A DNA stretch of 64,000 nt from Rhodanobacter sp. DHG33 (lineage in GTDB: Bacteria > Pseudomonadota > Gammaproteobacteria > Xanthomonadales > Rhodanobacteraceae). Where the stretch lies: NCBI RefSeq assembly GCF_014843005.1, contig NZ_JACYXM010000001.1, positions 496,001-560,000 on the forward strand. Direction: 5' to 3'. This document shows, one piece after another, positions 25,425 to 34,631 of the stretch (position 1 is its first letter; each line of letters opens with the position of its first letter). Below the pieces are notes generated by a model, which was not told the origin of the DNA, ran no database searches, and saw only the letters and a list, made by a program, of their open reading frames with translations. The position numbers and the translations under genes are program-made.

Positions 25425-26281
25425 TCCCCGTCACCCTCCTGCCAGCGCAGCACCCTGTAGGGCTGCGACCCCATCCCGCCCGGCTGCAGACGGATCGTCG
25501 CGCGGATCACCGCGCGCGTGCCGTCGGCCAGCTCGGCCTGCGAACGAATACTATGCGTGATCCCGCCGCCAATGGGCGATATGCCCGTTCCGCCGTTTTG
25601 CTGCCGTGCGGCCAGCATGCTCTGCGCCTGCTGCGGATTCAGCCCCGGAATGGCCGCCAGCGCCAGGGGTGGCGCGGTATTGGGATCGGGAATGGCCCGC
25701 CCCGACCAGATCGTGATGACGGGTTCCAACTGCTGGAACAGCGCCGGCGTCATGCCCAGCACCAGCTGCAGTTCCTCCAGCGTGGCGAAGGGACCGTGGC
25801 GCGGGCCGTAATCCCGTCCCGCCGCGGCATAGGCGGCGCGCGCGATGTCCACCTGCCCCGCATCGGTGACGAAGTTGCGCCAGTCCACTACATTGGCGGC
25901 CAGCTTGCCGGCGGCCGTCGCGTCCAGCCCGGCAGCCGTGAACAATGCCTGCAGCACCTGCGGCGAGGCGGCATTGAGATCGACCTTACCGCCCTCGTCG
26001 ACCGTCGACACCTGCACTTTGGCGCCGTCGAACAGGAAGGGATAGACGCGCCCGTTGTCCGCCCAGCGCCGCTTGGGATCGGAATCCTGCAAGGCATAGA
26101 TCGCGCGCATCAGCCCGGCCTCCGCCGCGTAGTGGGCACGCGTCTGCGCGAACTGGTAACGCGTCTGCATGGCCGTGGTGCGCGCCAGCATCGCGTAACC
26201 GCCGAGCAGGATCGCCAGCAGGGTGCAGGCCCACAGCACCAACAGCAGGGCGACGCCGCGCTGGCCGGCCGGGCGCTTCAT
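25421..26281 (-). CDS. gspK: Type II secretion minor pseudopilin GspK (XpsK)
   Basis: A 286-residue pseudopilin, the largest of the tip complex. The prepilin cleavage site is after Gly9 (RPAGQRG then VALLLVLW). As usual for GspK the mature residue 5 is not Glu. The helical middle domain has VDLNAASPQVLQALF and a PFATLEELQLVLGM helix. GspK caps the pseudopilus with GspI and GspJ. The flanking genes overlap by four bases on each side. Confidence 0.9.
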   Translation of the reverse strand: MKRPAGQRGVALLLVLWACTLLAILLGGYAMLARTTAMQTRYQFAQTRAHYAAEAGLMRAIYALQDSDPKRRWADNGRVYPFLFDGAKVQVSTVDEGGKVDLNAASPQVLQALFTAAGLDATAAGKLAANVVDWRNFVTDAGQVDIARAAYAAAGRDYGPRHGPFATLEELQLVLGMTPALFQQLEPVITIWSGRAIPDPNTAPPLALAAIPGLNPQQAQSMLAARQQNGGTGISPIGGGITHSIRSQAELADGTRAVIRATIRLQPGGMGSQPYRVLRWQEGDGE

Positions 26282-26946
26282 TGCGCGCCTCCCATGGGTA
26301 TGCTGCCCGGCAGCAGACCGACGTGCCCGCCAGCCCCGGCCGCGTCGACGCGCAGCGGTACGCTCAGCTCCGGCCAGTCGTAGCCGCCCTGCGCCTGCAG
26401 CCGGATGCGCACCAGTTGCGGCAGGCGCCTGCCGTCGGTCCAGTCGCTGCTCCAGGGCTGCTCGTGATTCAGCGCATCGCGGCCGCGATAGTCGAAGCTG
26501 CCCTTCTCGATGTGATCGAGCAGCACCTGCGGATCGCCCAGCGGCTTGGGCGGCTGGCCGTCCGGCGGCAGCAGCGACAACTGCAGCTCCAGCCGCTGCT
26601 CACCCTTGTCGCCGTCCACCAGCCGCAGCACCTGCAGCTGCGAACCCAGCTTGCCGAGGTAGCCGGGCAGCGGCGCGACGTAGCGCATCTCGTGTTCGCT
26701 GCCGCTGAAGTAGATTGGCTGACCGTTGTCGGTGCGGGCGATCGGCTGCGTCACGGCCTGCGACAGCTCGCTGCGCAGGAAGCGCTGCGCCGACCCGATC
26801 TCTTCGATACGGTTGATCGCCGCGCTGCCCGAGCGCACGCCGTGGATCGCGCTGCGCACGCCGCCGTACACCGCCACCAGCAGCAGCGCGAGCAGGGCCA
26901 GCGCGCCCAGCACTTCCAGCAGGGTGAAGCCGCGTTGCCGCCTCAT
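26278..26946 (-). CDS. gspJ: Type II secretion minor pseudopilin GspJ (XpsJ)
   Basis: A 222-residue pseudopilin with a short leader (MRRQRG) cleaved before FTLLEVLGALALLALLL; the mature Glu5 is kept. The soluble part has the family pattern AQRFLRSELSQAV and EMRYVAPLPGYLG. It forms the quasi-helical tip with GspI and GspK. The start ATG 26946 overlaps the gspI stop. Confidence 0.9.
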   Translation of the reverse strand: MRRQRGFTLLEVLGALALLALLLVAVYGGVRSAIHGVRSGSAAINRIEEIGSAQRFLRSELSQAVTQPIARTDNGQPIYFSGSEHEMRYVAPLPGYLGKLGSQLQVLRLVDGDKGEQRLELQLSLLPPDGQPPKPLGDPQVLLDHIEKGSFDYRGRDALNHEQPWSSDWTDGRRLPQLVRIRLQAQGGYDWPELSVPLRVDAAGAGGHVGLLPGSIPMGGAQ

Positions 26947-27356
26947 GGCGCGCCACCCGCCGGCGCCGACGGCCGACCCAGCCGCAGCGTGACGAAATGG
27001 GCCACCTGCGGATGCTCGGTGCTGCCCCACTGCACCGCGAGGTCCAGCCGATACATCTGCATCGCGTTGCTGGGCGACGCATCGGGCACCTGCCACGGCG
27101 TCACGTCCAGCGTCCAGCGATAGCGCTTGTCGAAGCTGCCGCTGCTGCTGCCCGGCACCAGCGGCTCGGCGATGAAGACGCTGTCGAGCATGCTGCGCGC
27201 GCGCAGCGCCGCTTCGTCGTGCGCTGCCGCGTTGCGCGACAGCTCGATCGCACCGCCCGCCACCTTCATCAACGCCGCGAAAGCGATTGCCAGCAACAGC
27301 ATCGCGGCGATGACTTCGAGCAGGGAGAAGCCGCGCTGGCGCGATGTGCGCTTCAT
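26943..27356 (-). CDS. gspI: Type II secretion minor pseudopilin GspI (XpsI)
   Basis: A 137-residue pseudopilin. The leader (MKRTSRQRG) is cut before FSLLEVIAAMLLLAIAF, with Glu5 of the mature chain present. ATG 27356 is chosen over upstream codons because it overlaps the gspH stop and gives a normal 9-residue leader. It is the initiator of tip assembly with GspJ and GspK in known systems. Confidence 0.88.
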   Translation of the reverse strand: MKRTSRQRGFSLLEVIAAMLLLAIAFAALMKVAGGAIELSRNAAAHDEAALRARSMLDSVFIAEPLVPGSSSGSFDKRYRWTLDVTPWQVPDASPSNAMQMYRLDLAVQWGSTEHPQVAHFVTLRLGRPSAPAGGAP

Positions 27357-27853
27357 GGCTGTGCCGCCTGGTCCACCACCGCCACCTGTCCGGTGAGCCA
27401 GGACACGTTGATGCGCCACTCGCGATGGCCGCTGGTGAGGATGATGTGGCCGCCGGTGGAGCTGCCGTCGGGAAAGAAGCGGATGCGTCCGGTGTAGTCG
27501 TTCGGGCGGTCTTCCAGCGCACTGGTGATGGAAAGCTTGAGGCCCGCGGGCAGGCGCACGTCCTTGCGCTTGGGATCGCTCCAGGTGTCATTGTGCAGGT
27601 TCACGTCGAAGTACTGCTCTTTGCCCTGCACGATGGCCTGTGCGCGGGTGGCGCGCAGGCCGGCGGCGATTTCGCCGCTGGCCGCATTGATGCGTGCGCT
27701 GGCCAGGCCCTGCGTCACCGACACCGACACCGCCGCCGCCGCGATGCCGATCAGCAGGATTACGACCAGCATCTCCAGCAGCGTGAAGCCGCGCACCCGC
27801 CGCCCCGTTCGCGGGGCAGCGGGCCATCCATCGTGGCGGGCTGCGAGGCACAT
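27353..27853 (-). CDS. gspH: Type II secretion minor pseudopilin GspH (XpsH)
   Basis: A 166-residue pseudopilin with the cleavage site after Gly22 (RRVRG then FTLLEMLVVILLIGIAAAAV). The leader is longer than the usual 6-15 residues. No internal ATG before the cleavage site would shorten it. The C-terminal beta region has GRIRFFPDGSSTGGHIIL, typical of GspH. It links the tip to the major pseudopilin GspG, encoded just upstream. Confidence 0.88.
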   Translation of the reverse strand: MCLAARHDGWPAAPRTGRRVRGFTLLEMLVVILLIGIAAAAVSVSVTQGLASARINAASGEIAAGLRATRAQAIVQGKEQYFDVNLHNDTWSDPKRKDVRLPAGLKLSITSALEDRPNDYTGRIRFFPDGSSTGGHIILTSGHREWRINVSWLTGQVAVVDQAAQP

Positions 27854-27863
27854 GCCGCCCGGC

Positions 27864-28289
27864 TTACTGCCAGTTGCCCACGTCCTTGTTGTAGCCGTCG
27901 CCGCCCGGCTTGCCGTCGTGGCCGTAGAAGATCAGGTCGAAATTGCCGTGCTCGCCGGGGTATTTGTAACCGAAGGCATTGCCCCACGGATCCTTGAGTT
28001 CGGATTCCTTCGCATACGGGCCCTGCCAGTTCGACGCGTTGGCCGGCTTGGTCACCAGGTCTTCCAGCTGCCGCGGCGGCGAGCCGTTGTCCAGCGCGTA
28101 GTTCTCGACTTTCTGGCTCAGCGTCACCAACTGCGCCTTGCCCGCGCCGTACTTGCCCTTGTCCATGTTGCTGCCGACCTGGGTCACCACCACCGCGCCC
28201 ACCACGCCGATCAGCACGATCACCGCGAGCATTTCCAGCAGCGTGAAGCCGGCGGTGCGGCGGATGGAACGAATGCGTTTGTACTGCAT
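27864..28289 (-). CDS. gspG: Type II secretion major pseudopilin GspG (XpsG)
   Basis: A 141-residue major pseudopilin that forms the body of the pseudopilus. The leader is cut after Gly14 (RTAG then FTLLEMLAVIVLIGVVGAVVV). The family segments YALDNGSPP, QGPYAKESELKDPWGN and the calcium-loop region GKPGGDGYNKDVGNW are all present. ATG 28289 follows a GAGG six bases upstream; an ATG five codons earlier is less likely. Confidence 0.93.
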   Translation of the reverse strand: MQYKRIRSIRRTAGFTLLEMLAVIVLIGVVGAVVVTQVGSNMDKGKYGAGKAQLVTLSQKVENYALDNGSPPRQLEDLVTKPANASNWQGPYAKESELKDPWGNAFGYKYPGEHGNFDLIFYGHDGKPGGDGYNKDVGNWQ

Positions 28290-28330
28290 GCAAGACCTCG
28301 TCATGTCGAACTCCGGAACGGTGTGCGGTG

Positions 28331-29548
28331 CTATTGGATATTGCTGGTCAAACTCAGGAGCGGCAGCAGGATCGCCGCCATGATCAGGCCCACCAGCACG
28401 GTCATCACCACGGTGAGCGCGGGCACCAGGGCGGCGAGCAGGCGGTCGATGGAGCGGCGGCTTTCCAGCTCGAAGGTGTCGGCCACCTTGAGCAGCATGG
28501 TGTCCAGTTCGCCCGCCTCCTCGCCCACCTGCACCATCTGCAGTGCGAGCCGCGGAAACAGCTTGGACTGGCCCAGCGCGAAGCCCAGGCCGGAACCCTC
28601 CTTCACCTGCTCGTGCGCCTGCCCCAGCGCCGCGTCCAGCGCGCGGTTGGCCGTGACCTGGCGCGCGATGGCCAGCGCACCAAGCATGGGCACGCCGTTC
28701 TTCAGCAAGGTGCCCAGCGTGCGCGCGATGCGCGCGGTCTGCACCTTGAGCAGCAGCGGGCCGGCCACGCGCATGCGCAACACGCGCGCATCGAAGGCCA
28801 GTCGCGCAGCCGGTTCGCGCAGGCGCGCGCGCAGCACGAACGCGCCACCGGCCAGCAGCAGCACGATCAGCCACCACCACGACTGCAAAGTCTCGCCCAG
28901 CAGCAGCACCGCCTTGGTGATCCACGGCAGCGGCACCTGCATGTCTTCGAAGATCGGCACGAATTGCGGCACCACGTAAGCCAGCAGCAACACCAACGAA
29001 CCCAGCACACCCACCAGCAGGAAGGCCGGGTAGATCAGCGAATTGACGATGCTGCCGCGCAATTGTTGCGAGCGTTCGAGATAGTCGGCCAGCCGGTGCA
29101 GGGTCTCTTCCAGCGAGCCGCCCGCCTCGCCCGCACGCACCAGGGCGATGTAGAGCTTGGGAAACGCACCGTGCTCCTCGTCCAGCGCCTGCGACAGCGG
29201 CATGCCGCCGCGTACGCGGTCGCGCACGCGCTCGATCAGCTTCTGCGCGCGCTCGCCCTCGGGCAGGTCGAGCAGGATGCCCAGCGCGCGGTCCAGCGGC
29301 TGGCCCGCGCCCAGCAGGGTCGCCAGCTGGTGCGTGAACTGCGCCAACTGGTCGCCATTGAACGGCCCGCGCTTGAACAGCGCGGCAAAGCCGGAACCGC
29401 CGCCCGTTGCATCGGCCGGCTGCGCCTCCAGCGGCGTGTGGCCCTGGTCCTGCAGGCGCGCCACCACCTCGTCGATGCTGGCGGCCTCCATCTGGCCCTG
29501 CAGCAGTTCGCCGGCTTCGCTGATGGCTTTGTACTGGAACTGGCTCAC
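28331..29548 (-). CDS. gspF: Type II secretion inner-membrane platform protein GspF (XpsF)
   Basis: A 405-residue polytopic protein, the inner-membrane platform around which the pseudopilus grows. It has two GspF domains. The first follows GDQLAQFTHQLATLLGAGQPL, the second TARIARTLGTLLKNGVPML. Three membrane segments are visible: IVNSLIYPAFLLVGVLGSLV, a stretch around WWWLIVLLLAGG, and VMTVLVGLIMAAILLPLL. The start is the GTG at 29548 (then SQFQYKAISEAGELLQG), which gives the exact family length and a GAGG ribosome site. The longer frame to 29647 has no homology-like sequence. Confidence 0.92.
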   Translation of the reverse strand: MSQFQYKAISEAGELLQGQMEAASIDEVVARLQDQGHTPLEAQPADATGGGSGFAALFKRGPFNGDQLAQFTHQLATLLGAGQPLDRALGILLDLPEGERAQKLIERVRDRVRGGMPLSQALDEEHGAFPKLYIALVRAGEAGGSLEETLHRLADYLERSQQLRGSIVNSLIYPAFLLVGVLGSLVLLLAYVVPQFVPIFEDMQVPLPWITKAVLLLGETLQSWWWLIVLLLAGGAFVLRARLREPAARLAFDARVLRMRVAGPLLLKVQTARIARTLGTLLKNGVPMLGALAIARQVTANRALDAALGQAHEQVKEGSGLGFALGQSKLFPRLALQMVQVGEEAGELDTMLLKVADTFELESRRSIDRLLAALVPALTVVMTVLVGLIMAAILLPLLSLTSNIQ

Positions 29549-29662
29549 GGCTGGCGCCTCGCCAACCGTGCATAGGCAATAGGCTCTCTGAAACGGCCGA
29601 AACTCGCCCCACAAACCTGCGGGAATCTGCCCCGCCTGATTTCGCACCCCGTATTCAGGGCA

Positions 29663-31390
29663 TCAACCCTCCTGCGTGACACGCAACACCTCCTCCAGCG
29701 TGGTGACGCCGGCGAGGGATTTGGCGATGCCGTCCTCGTACATGGTGCGCATGCCTTCGACGCGGGCCTGCTTCTCGATCTCGCTGGCGTCCGCCTTCTG
29801 CATCACGAGACGGCGCAGCGGCTCGCTCATCACCAGGAATTCCATGATCGCCTGGCGGCCGCGGTAGCCGCTGGGGTTGACCGCACTGGAGCCGGGCTTC
29901 CACAGGCGGATGGGGCGGCCGTCCGCGTATTTCTCCAGTTCGAACTGCGCGATCACCTCGGGCGAAGGTTCGTAGGGAACCGCCGTGGCCGGATCCAGGC
30001 GGCGCACCAGGCGCTGGGCGAGGATGCCGTTGACGGTGGAGCCGAGCAGGTAGTCCTCGACGCCCATGTCGAGCAGGCGCGTGATGCCGCCGGACGCGCT
30101 GTTGGTATGCAGCGTGGAGAGCACCAGGTGGCCGGTGAGCGCGGACTGGATCGCGATGCGGCAGGTCTCCAGGTCGCGCATTTCGCCGATCATGATCACG
30201 TCCGGATCCTGGCGCACGATGGAGCGCAGCGCCGCGGCGAAATCCAGCCCGATCTGCGGCTTGGCTTGGATCTGGTTGATGCCTTCGATCTGGTATTCGA
30301 CCGGGTCCTCGACGGTGATGATCTTCACGTCGGGCGTGTTGATCTTCGACAGCGCGGTGTACAGCGTGGTGGTCTTGCCCGAGCCGGTAGGGCCGGTGAC
30401 CAGCAGGATGCCGTGCGGGCGCTGCAGCACCTCGACGAAGCGCGACTGGAAACTGTCGGTGAAACCCAGCGTGGAGAAGTCGAACACCACCGACTCGCGA
30501 TCCAGGATGCGCATCACCACCGACTCGCCGAAGCTGGTCGGCACGGTGGACACGCGCAGGTCCAGCTCCTTGCCCTGCACGCGCAGCTGGATGCGGCCGT
30601 CCTGCGGCAGGCGGCGCTCGGCGATGTTGAGCTTGGCCATGATCTTCACGCGCGAAATCACCGCGGCGGTCGAACTGGCCGGCGGCGCCTCCACCTCGTG
30701 CAGCACGCCGTCGATGCGGTAGCGCACCTTGAGGCGGTTTTCGAACGGCTCGATGTGCACGTCGGAGGCACGCTGCTCGACGGCACGCTGCAGGATCAGG
30801 TTGACCAGGCGGATCACCGGCGCCTCGCTGGCGAGGTCGCGCAGGTGTTCCACGTCGTCCACTTCGGCGGCGCCGCCGTCGATGTTCTCCACGATGGTGC
30901 CCATCGCGGAACGGCCGCTGCCGTAATAGCGCTCGATCAGGTCGTCGATCTCCGAGCGCAGGCCGATGCGCAGCGCGACCGGCCTGCCCGCCGCCAGCGT
31001 CACCGCCTGCAGCGGGTACGGATCGGCGGGGTCCGCCATCACCAGGGCCAGCCCGTGCTCGCCGTCGCTCACCGGCACCACGTGCTGCTGCTTGAGGAAA
31101 CGCAGCGAGAGTTCGAGCTCCGGCGGCGCCAGCTCCGGCGCCTCGCGCGCGGCGAGCAGCGGCACACCGAGCAGTTCCGACCAGGCCTCGGCCAGTTCGC
31201 GTTCGTTGACCAGGCCCAGCCGCGCCAGCAGCGCGGTGAGCGTGCCTTCGGTCGCTTCCTCGTGCAGTCGCCGCGCGCGCGCCAGATCGCCGTCCTTCAG
31301 GCGGCCGCGCGCCACCAGCAGCGCGCACACCGCCGCCTCGCGCCCATCCGTCGCCATCGATGCCTCTTCAGCGGTCGCCGTCGTCAACAT
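29663..31390 (-). CDS. gspE: Type II secretion ATPase GspE (XpsE), lacking the zinc-finger cysteines
   Basis: A 575-residue hexameric ATPase that drives the pseudopilus; first gene of the operon. Residues 1-150 are the XpsE-type N-terminal domain that binds GspL. The catalytic part has ASDVHIEP (209-216), Walker A (GPTGSGKT, 333-340), Asp box (VEDPVEYQ), Walker B (DPDVIMIGEMRD, 395-406) and the His box (STLHTN). The usual four-Cys zinc module between the His box and GYRGR is absent: the expected LCPxC is LDPAT and the second pair is SSAVNP (residues 464-508). ATG 31390 has a GAGGTGG site; ATG 31357 also has a good one. Confidence 0.93.
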   Translation of the reverse strand: MLTTATAEEASMATDGREAAVCALLVARGRLKDGDLARARRLHEEATEGTLTALLARLGLVNERELAEAWSELLGVPLLAAREAPELAPPELELSLRFLKQQHVVPVSDGEHGLALVMADPADPYPLQAVTLAAGRPVALRIGLRSEIDDLIERYYGSGRSAMGTIVENIDGGAAEVDDVEHLRDLASEAPVIRLVNLILQRAVEQRASDVHIEPFENRLKVRYRIDGVLHEVEAPPASSTAAVISRVKIMAKLNIAERRLPQDGRIQLRVQGKELDLRVSTVPTSFGESVVMRILDRESVVFDFSTLGFTDSFQSRFVEVLQRPHGILLVTGPTGSGKTTTLYTALSKINTPDVKIITVEDPVEYQIEGINQIQAKPQIGLDFAAALRSIVRQDPDVIMIGEMRDLETCRIAIQSALTGHLVLSTLHTNSASGGITRLLDMGVEDYLLGSTVNGILAQRLVRRLDPATAVPYEPSPEVIAQFELEKYADGRPIRLWKPGSSAVNPSGYRGRQAIMEFLVMSEPLRRLVMQKADASEIEKQARVEGMRTMYEDGIAKSLAGVTTLEEVLRVTQEG

Positions 31391-31562
31391 CCATCCACCT
31401 CAGCTGCGATCCCCCCGACCGAATCGCCACTCTAACCTGCCGCCCCTCCAATAGGCACGACCCCGGAAATGCGCGGCAGTTCAGTGCTTGGATTCTTGCG
31501 AACCATGCCACATCGCCGGGCGCCGTCTGGGACAATAAGCGTTCGCAGCCCCGGACCACCCC

Positions 31563-32360
31563 ATGCAGCTCGTCGACATCGGCGCCAATCTCGGCCACGA
31601 ATCTTTCCGCCACGACTTCGGCGACGTGCTGCAGCGCGCGGCCGCGCATGGCGTGCGCCGGCTCGTCGTCACCGGCGCCTCGCGCGAAGGCAGCGAGCAC
31701 GCCCTGGCACTGGCGCATGCGCACCCCGGCACCCTGTGGGCCACCGCCGGCGTGCATCCGCATCACGCGGTGGAGTACGACGACGCCACCGACGCAAGGC
31801 TGCGCGAGCTGGCGCAGGATCCTGCGGTGCGCGCGGTGGGCGAAACCGGGCTGGACTACAACCGCAATTATTCCCCGCGCGACGTGCAGCTCGCCGTGTT
31901 CGAACGGCAGCTGCGGATCGCCGCCGACCTCGGCAAGCCGCTGTTCCTGCACCAGCGCGACGCGCACGGGGATTTCGTCGCCCTGCTGCGGCGCTGGCGC
32001 GACAAGGTGCCGGCGGCCGTGGTGCACTGCTTCACCGACAGCGGCGAAGCGCTGCGCGACTACCTCGCACTGGACTGCCACATCGGCATCACCGGCTGGA
32101 TCTGCGACGAGCGCCGCGGCACCCACCTGCGCGAGCTGGTGAAGGAGATTCCCGCCAACCGCCTGATGATCGAGACCGACGCGCCCTACCTGTTGCCGCG
32201 CACCGTGCGCCCGCAGCCCGCGCACCGCCGCAACGAACCGATGTACCTCGCGCACATCTGCGCGGAAATCGCCCGCGACCGCGGCGAAAGTGCGGACACC
32301 GTGGCGGCGGATACCACGGCGACCGCCGAGGCTTTCTTCGGCCTCGCCTCGCCGGGCTGA
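31563..32360 (+). CDS. tatD: TatD family metal-dependent deoxyribonuclease
   Basis: A 265-residue TIM-barrel metallo-nuclease; E. coli TatD acts in DNA repair and quality control. As in E. coli TatD, the N-terminal metal HxH is replaced (LVDIGANLGHESF). The metal-binding motifs GVHPHH, GETGLDYNRNYS, HQRDAH, HCFTDSGE and ETDAPYLLPR are present. The ITGWICDERRG segment is TatD-specific against YcfH/YjjV. The start ATG 31563 is divergent from gspE. The stop lies three bases before the convergent methyltransferase gene. Confidence 0.93.
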   Translation: MQLVDIGANLGHESFRHDFGDVLQRAAAHGVRRLVVTGASREGSEHALALAHAHPGTLWATAGVHPHHAVEYDDATDARLRELAQDPAVRAVGETGLDYNRNYSPRDVQLAVFERQLRIAADLGKPLFLHQRDAHGDFVALLRRWRDKVPAAVVHCFTDSGEALRDYLALDCHIGITGWICDERRGTHLRELVKEIPANRLMIETDAPYLLPRTVRPQPAHRRNEPMYLAHICAEIARDRGESADTVAADTTATAEAFFGLASPG

Positions 32361-32363
32361 GGA

Positions 32364-33110
32364 TCAGTCCACGCGCCCCACGCGGGTGAAGAACGGCCAG
32401 CGCACCGCGCGTACCGCGGCGGGATCGCCCCAGGCCGCGGCCAGATCCGGTGCAGCCGCCCTCACCGCATCCTCGCCGGTGCGCTTCGTGTGCCGCTGGG
32501 TGGCCGACCACGAGTTCAAGTAGGCGAGGAACTGCGCGAGGTTCCAGTCCGCGCGCATCATGAAACTGGGCGTCTCCACCGGTGCGAACGGAAACGGCAG
32601 GTCGCGGTAGCCGGCATCCACCAGCGCACGCTCGGCGGGCCAGTCCGGTCCCAGCGTGTCGGCGTAGAGACGGCGCTCCACGGCATCCACGTCGCGGCTC
32701 ACGCTGCAATTGCCGTAGGCGGAAATCGCCAGCAATGCGCCCGGCTTCGCCACGCGGCGCACCTCGGCGTGGAAGGCATCGAGATCGAACCAATGCAATG
32801 CCTGCGACACGCCGATCAGGCTCGCGCTGCCCACGCTCAGGCTGCTGCGTTCGGCCGGCTCCACGCGGTAGTCGATGTGCGGATGCGCGGCAGCCTGTTC
32901 GATCTGGGTGGCGCTGGGGTCGGTGGCGACCACGTGCTCGAAATGCGCGGCCAGGCCGATGCTGGCCTGCCCGTTGCCGCAGCCGGCGTCCCAGGCGAGC
33001 GAACGATCCGGCGCTTGCTGCGCGAGCCAGTCGAACCAGTCGGCGGGAGGCAAGGGGCGCGCGTCGCGATACAGCGCGGCGTGGCCGGAGAAGTGATCCT
33101 TGAAGTCCAT
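32364..33110 (-). CDS. Class I SAM-dependent methyltransferase (UbiE-like type 11)
   Basis: A 248-residue cytoplasmic methyltransferase. Motif I is AWDAGCGNGQAS and a GVSQALHWFDLDAFHAEVRRV segment gives the motif-III region with the usual ALHWFD pattern. Related proteins carry the N-terminal FSGHAALYRDARP pattern seen here. The methyl acceptor is unknown. The gene stands between tatD (convergent) and rluE, both within 50 bp. Confidence 0.85.
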   Translation of the reverse strand: MDFKDHFSGHAALYRDARPLPPADWFDWLAQQAPDRSLAWDAGCGNGQASIGLAAHFEHVVATDPSATQIEQAAAHPHIDYRVEPAERSSLSVGSASLIGVSQALHWFDLDAFHAEVRRVAKPGALLAISAYGNCSVSRDVDAVERRLYADTLGPDWPAERALVDAGYRDLPFPFAPVETPSFMMRADWNLAQFLAYLNSWSATQRHTKRTGEDAVRAAAPDLAAAWGDPAAVRAVRWPFFTRVGRVD

Positions 33111-33150
33111 GCAGGGATTCCGTGGGGACGGGGCCCGCGATTATCGCGCC

Positions 33151-33687
33151 TCAACCCTCGAGCACGCGCGTCGCACCCGGCGCCAAACCGTCCAGCGCGT
33201 GTTCGCCGATGCGCAGGCGGATCAGCCGCAGCGTGGGGAAGCCCACTGCTGCCGTCATGCGCCGCACCTGGCGGTTGCGTCCCTCGCGCAGGGTGATCGT
33301 GAGCCAGCTGGTGGGAATGGCCTTGCGGAAGCGCACGGGCGGATCGCGCGGCCACAGCCAGTCCGGCTCCGCCGCGTACTCCGCGGGGGCGGGCAAGGTG
33401 GGGCCGTCGTTCAGCACCACGCCGCGGCGCAAGGCATTGATGGCCGCGTCGTCGATGCTGCCGTCCACCTGCACCAGGTAGGTCTTGGGTTGCTTGTGGC
33501 GCGGATCGGTGAGGCGGTGCGCGAGACCGCCGTCGTCGGTGAGCAGCAGCAGGCCTTCGCTGTCGTGGTCCAGCCGGCCCGCTGCATAGACGCCCTTCTG
33601 CCGCACGAAGTCGGCCAGCGTGGGCCGGCCGTCGTCGCTGGTGAACTGGCACAACACGCCGTACGGCTTGTTGAGCGCGATCAGCAT
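33151..33687 (-). CDS. rluE: 23S rRNA pseudouridine synthase RluE
   Basis: A 178-residue synthase of the RsuA/RluE group that makes pseudouridine at 23S position 2457 in E. coli. It has the catalytic [17 protein letters not shown] motif (Asp in the middle) and the RluE-type segments [39 protein letters not shown] and [12 protein letters not shown]. There is no S4 domain at the N-terminus, as expected for RluE. ATG 33687 starts directly with [14 protein letters not shown]. Confidence 0.92.
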   Translation of the reverse strand: MLIALNKPYGVLCQFTSDDGRPTLADFVRQKGVYAAGRLDHDSEGLLLLTDDGGLAHRLTDPRHKQPKTYLVQVDGSIDDAAINALRRGVVLNDGPTLPAPAEYAAEPDWLWPRDPPVRFRKAIPTSWLTITLREGRNRQVRRMTAAVGFPTLRLIRLRIGEHALDGLAPGATRVLEG

Positions 33688-33710
33688 GGCGGTTGCACTC
33701 AGCCTGCAGC

Positions 33711-34553
33711 TCAGTGCGCGGCAGGCTTCACGAAGCGCAGCGTCATGCGGTCCGATTCGCCGATGGCCAGGTACTTCGCCCTGCCCTGGTTACCCAGCGT
33801 CAGCGTGGGCGGCAAGGTCCACACGCCCTTCGGGTAATCCTTGGTGTCCTTCGGGTTCGCGTTGATCTCGCTCTGGCCCTCGAGCTTGAAGCCGGCGTCG
33901 GTGGCGAGTTTGATCACGTAGTCGGTGGGCAGATAGCCGCTGGACATCACCGCATCCAGAGTGGCGCCCGGCGCGGCGCGATGGTCGGTCACGCCGAGCA
34001 CGCCGCCCGGGCGCAGCACGGCGAAGAACGCCTTGAACATCGCCTCCGCGGTGCCGGCCTCCGCCCAGTTGTGCACGTTGCGGAACGTCAGCACCCGGTC
34101 GGCCGAACCGGGCGGCCCGAACACCGGCGCCTTGGGGTCGAATTCGACGATGCGGGCCTTGCCGTATTCGGCCGGATCGGCAGCGAATTTCTTGTGCAAC
34201 GCTCCGTCGTCGCGCTTCGCCTCGCCGCCGGCCGGCGCTTCCACGGCAGCGACATAGTGGCCGTGATCGCGCAGCAGCGGCGCCAGGATCTCGGTGTACC
34301 AACCGCCGCCGGGGATGATCTCGATCACCGTCTGGTTGGCCTGCACGCCGAAGAACTGCAGCGTGGCCTTGGGGTGGCGGTAGACGTCGCGCGCACGGTT
34401 CGTCGGCGTGCGCCAGCTGCCGGCGATAGCGGCGTCGAGCTGGCCGGCGCTGCCTGGCGCCACCGGCTTGTCCGCGGATTGCGGCGTCGCCGTCGCCAGG
34501 CCCACGCTCAGCAGCAACGCTGCGCCGACTGCAAAGATCGATGTGTGTTTCAT
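33711..34553 (-). CDS. Predicted methyltransferase with a signal peptide (COG4798-like)
   Basis: A 280-residue protein with a Sec signal peptide ([16 protein letters not shown], cleavage near residue 23) in front of a class I methyltransferase fold. The fold shows [15 protein letters not shown] (motif I), [11 protein letters not shown] and a [16 protein letters not shown] segment. The family is known as exported or periplasmic methyltransferase-like; the methyl donor outside the cytoplasm is an open question. Residues around [18 protein letters not shown]-like ([19 protein letters not shown]) are typical. The gene is single, next to rluE. Confidence 0.85.
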   Translation of the reverse strand: MKHTSIFAVGAALLLSVGLATATPQSADKPVAPGSAGQLDAAIAGSWRTPTNRARDVYRHPKATLQFFGVQANQTVIEIIPGGGWYTEILAPLLRDHGHYVAAVEAPAGGEAKRDDGALHKKFAADPAEYGKARIVEFDPKAPVFGPPGSADRVLTFRNVHNWAEAGTAEAMFKAFFAVLRPGGVLGVTDHRAAPGATLDAVMSSGYLPTDYVIKLATDAGFKLEGQSEINANPKDTKDYPKGVWTLPPTLTLGNQGRAKYLAIGESDRMTLRFVKPAAH

Positions 34554-34631
34554 GGACGGCTCCTGGGGATGGATGCTGTTCGCCCAGTATGAGGGATGAC
34601 GTGCGCGGAGGGATCGGCGGTCGTCGCCGGC

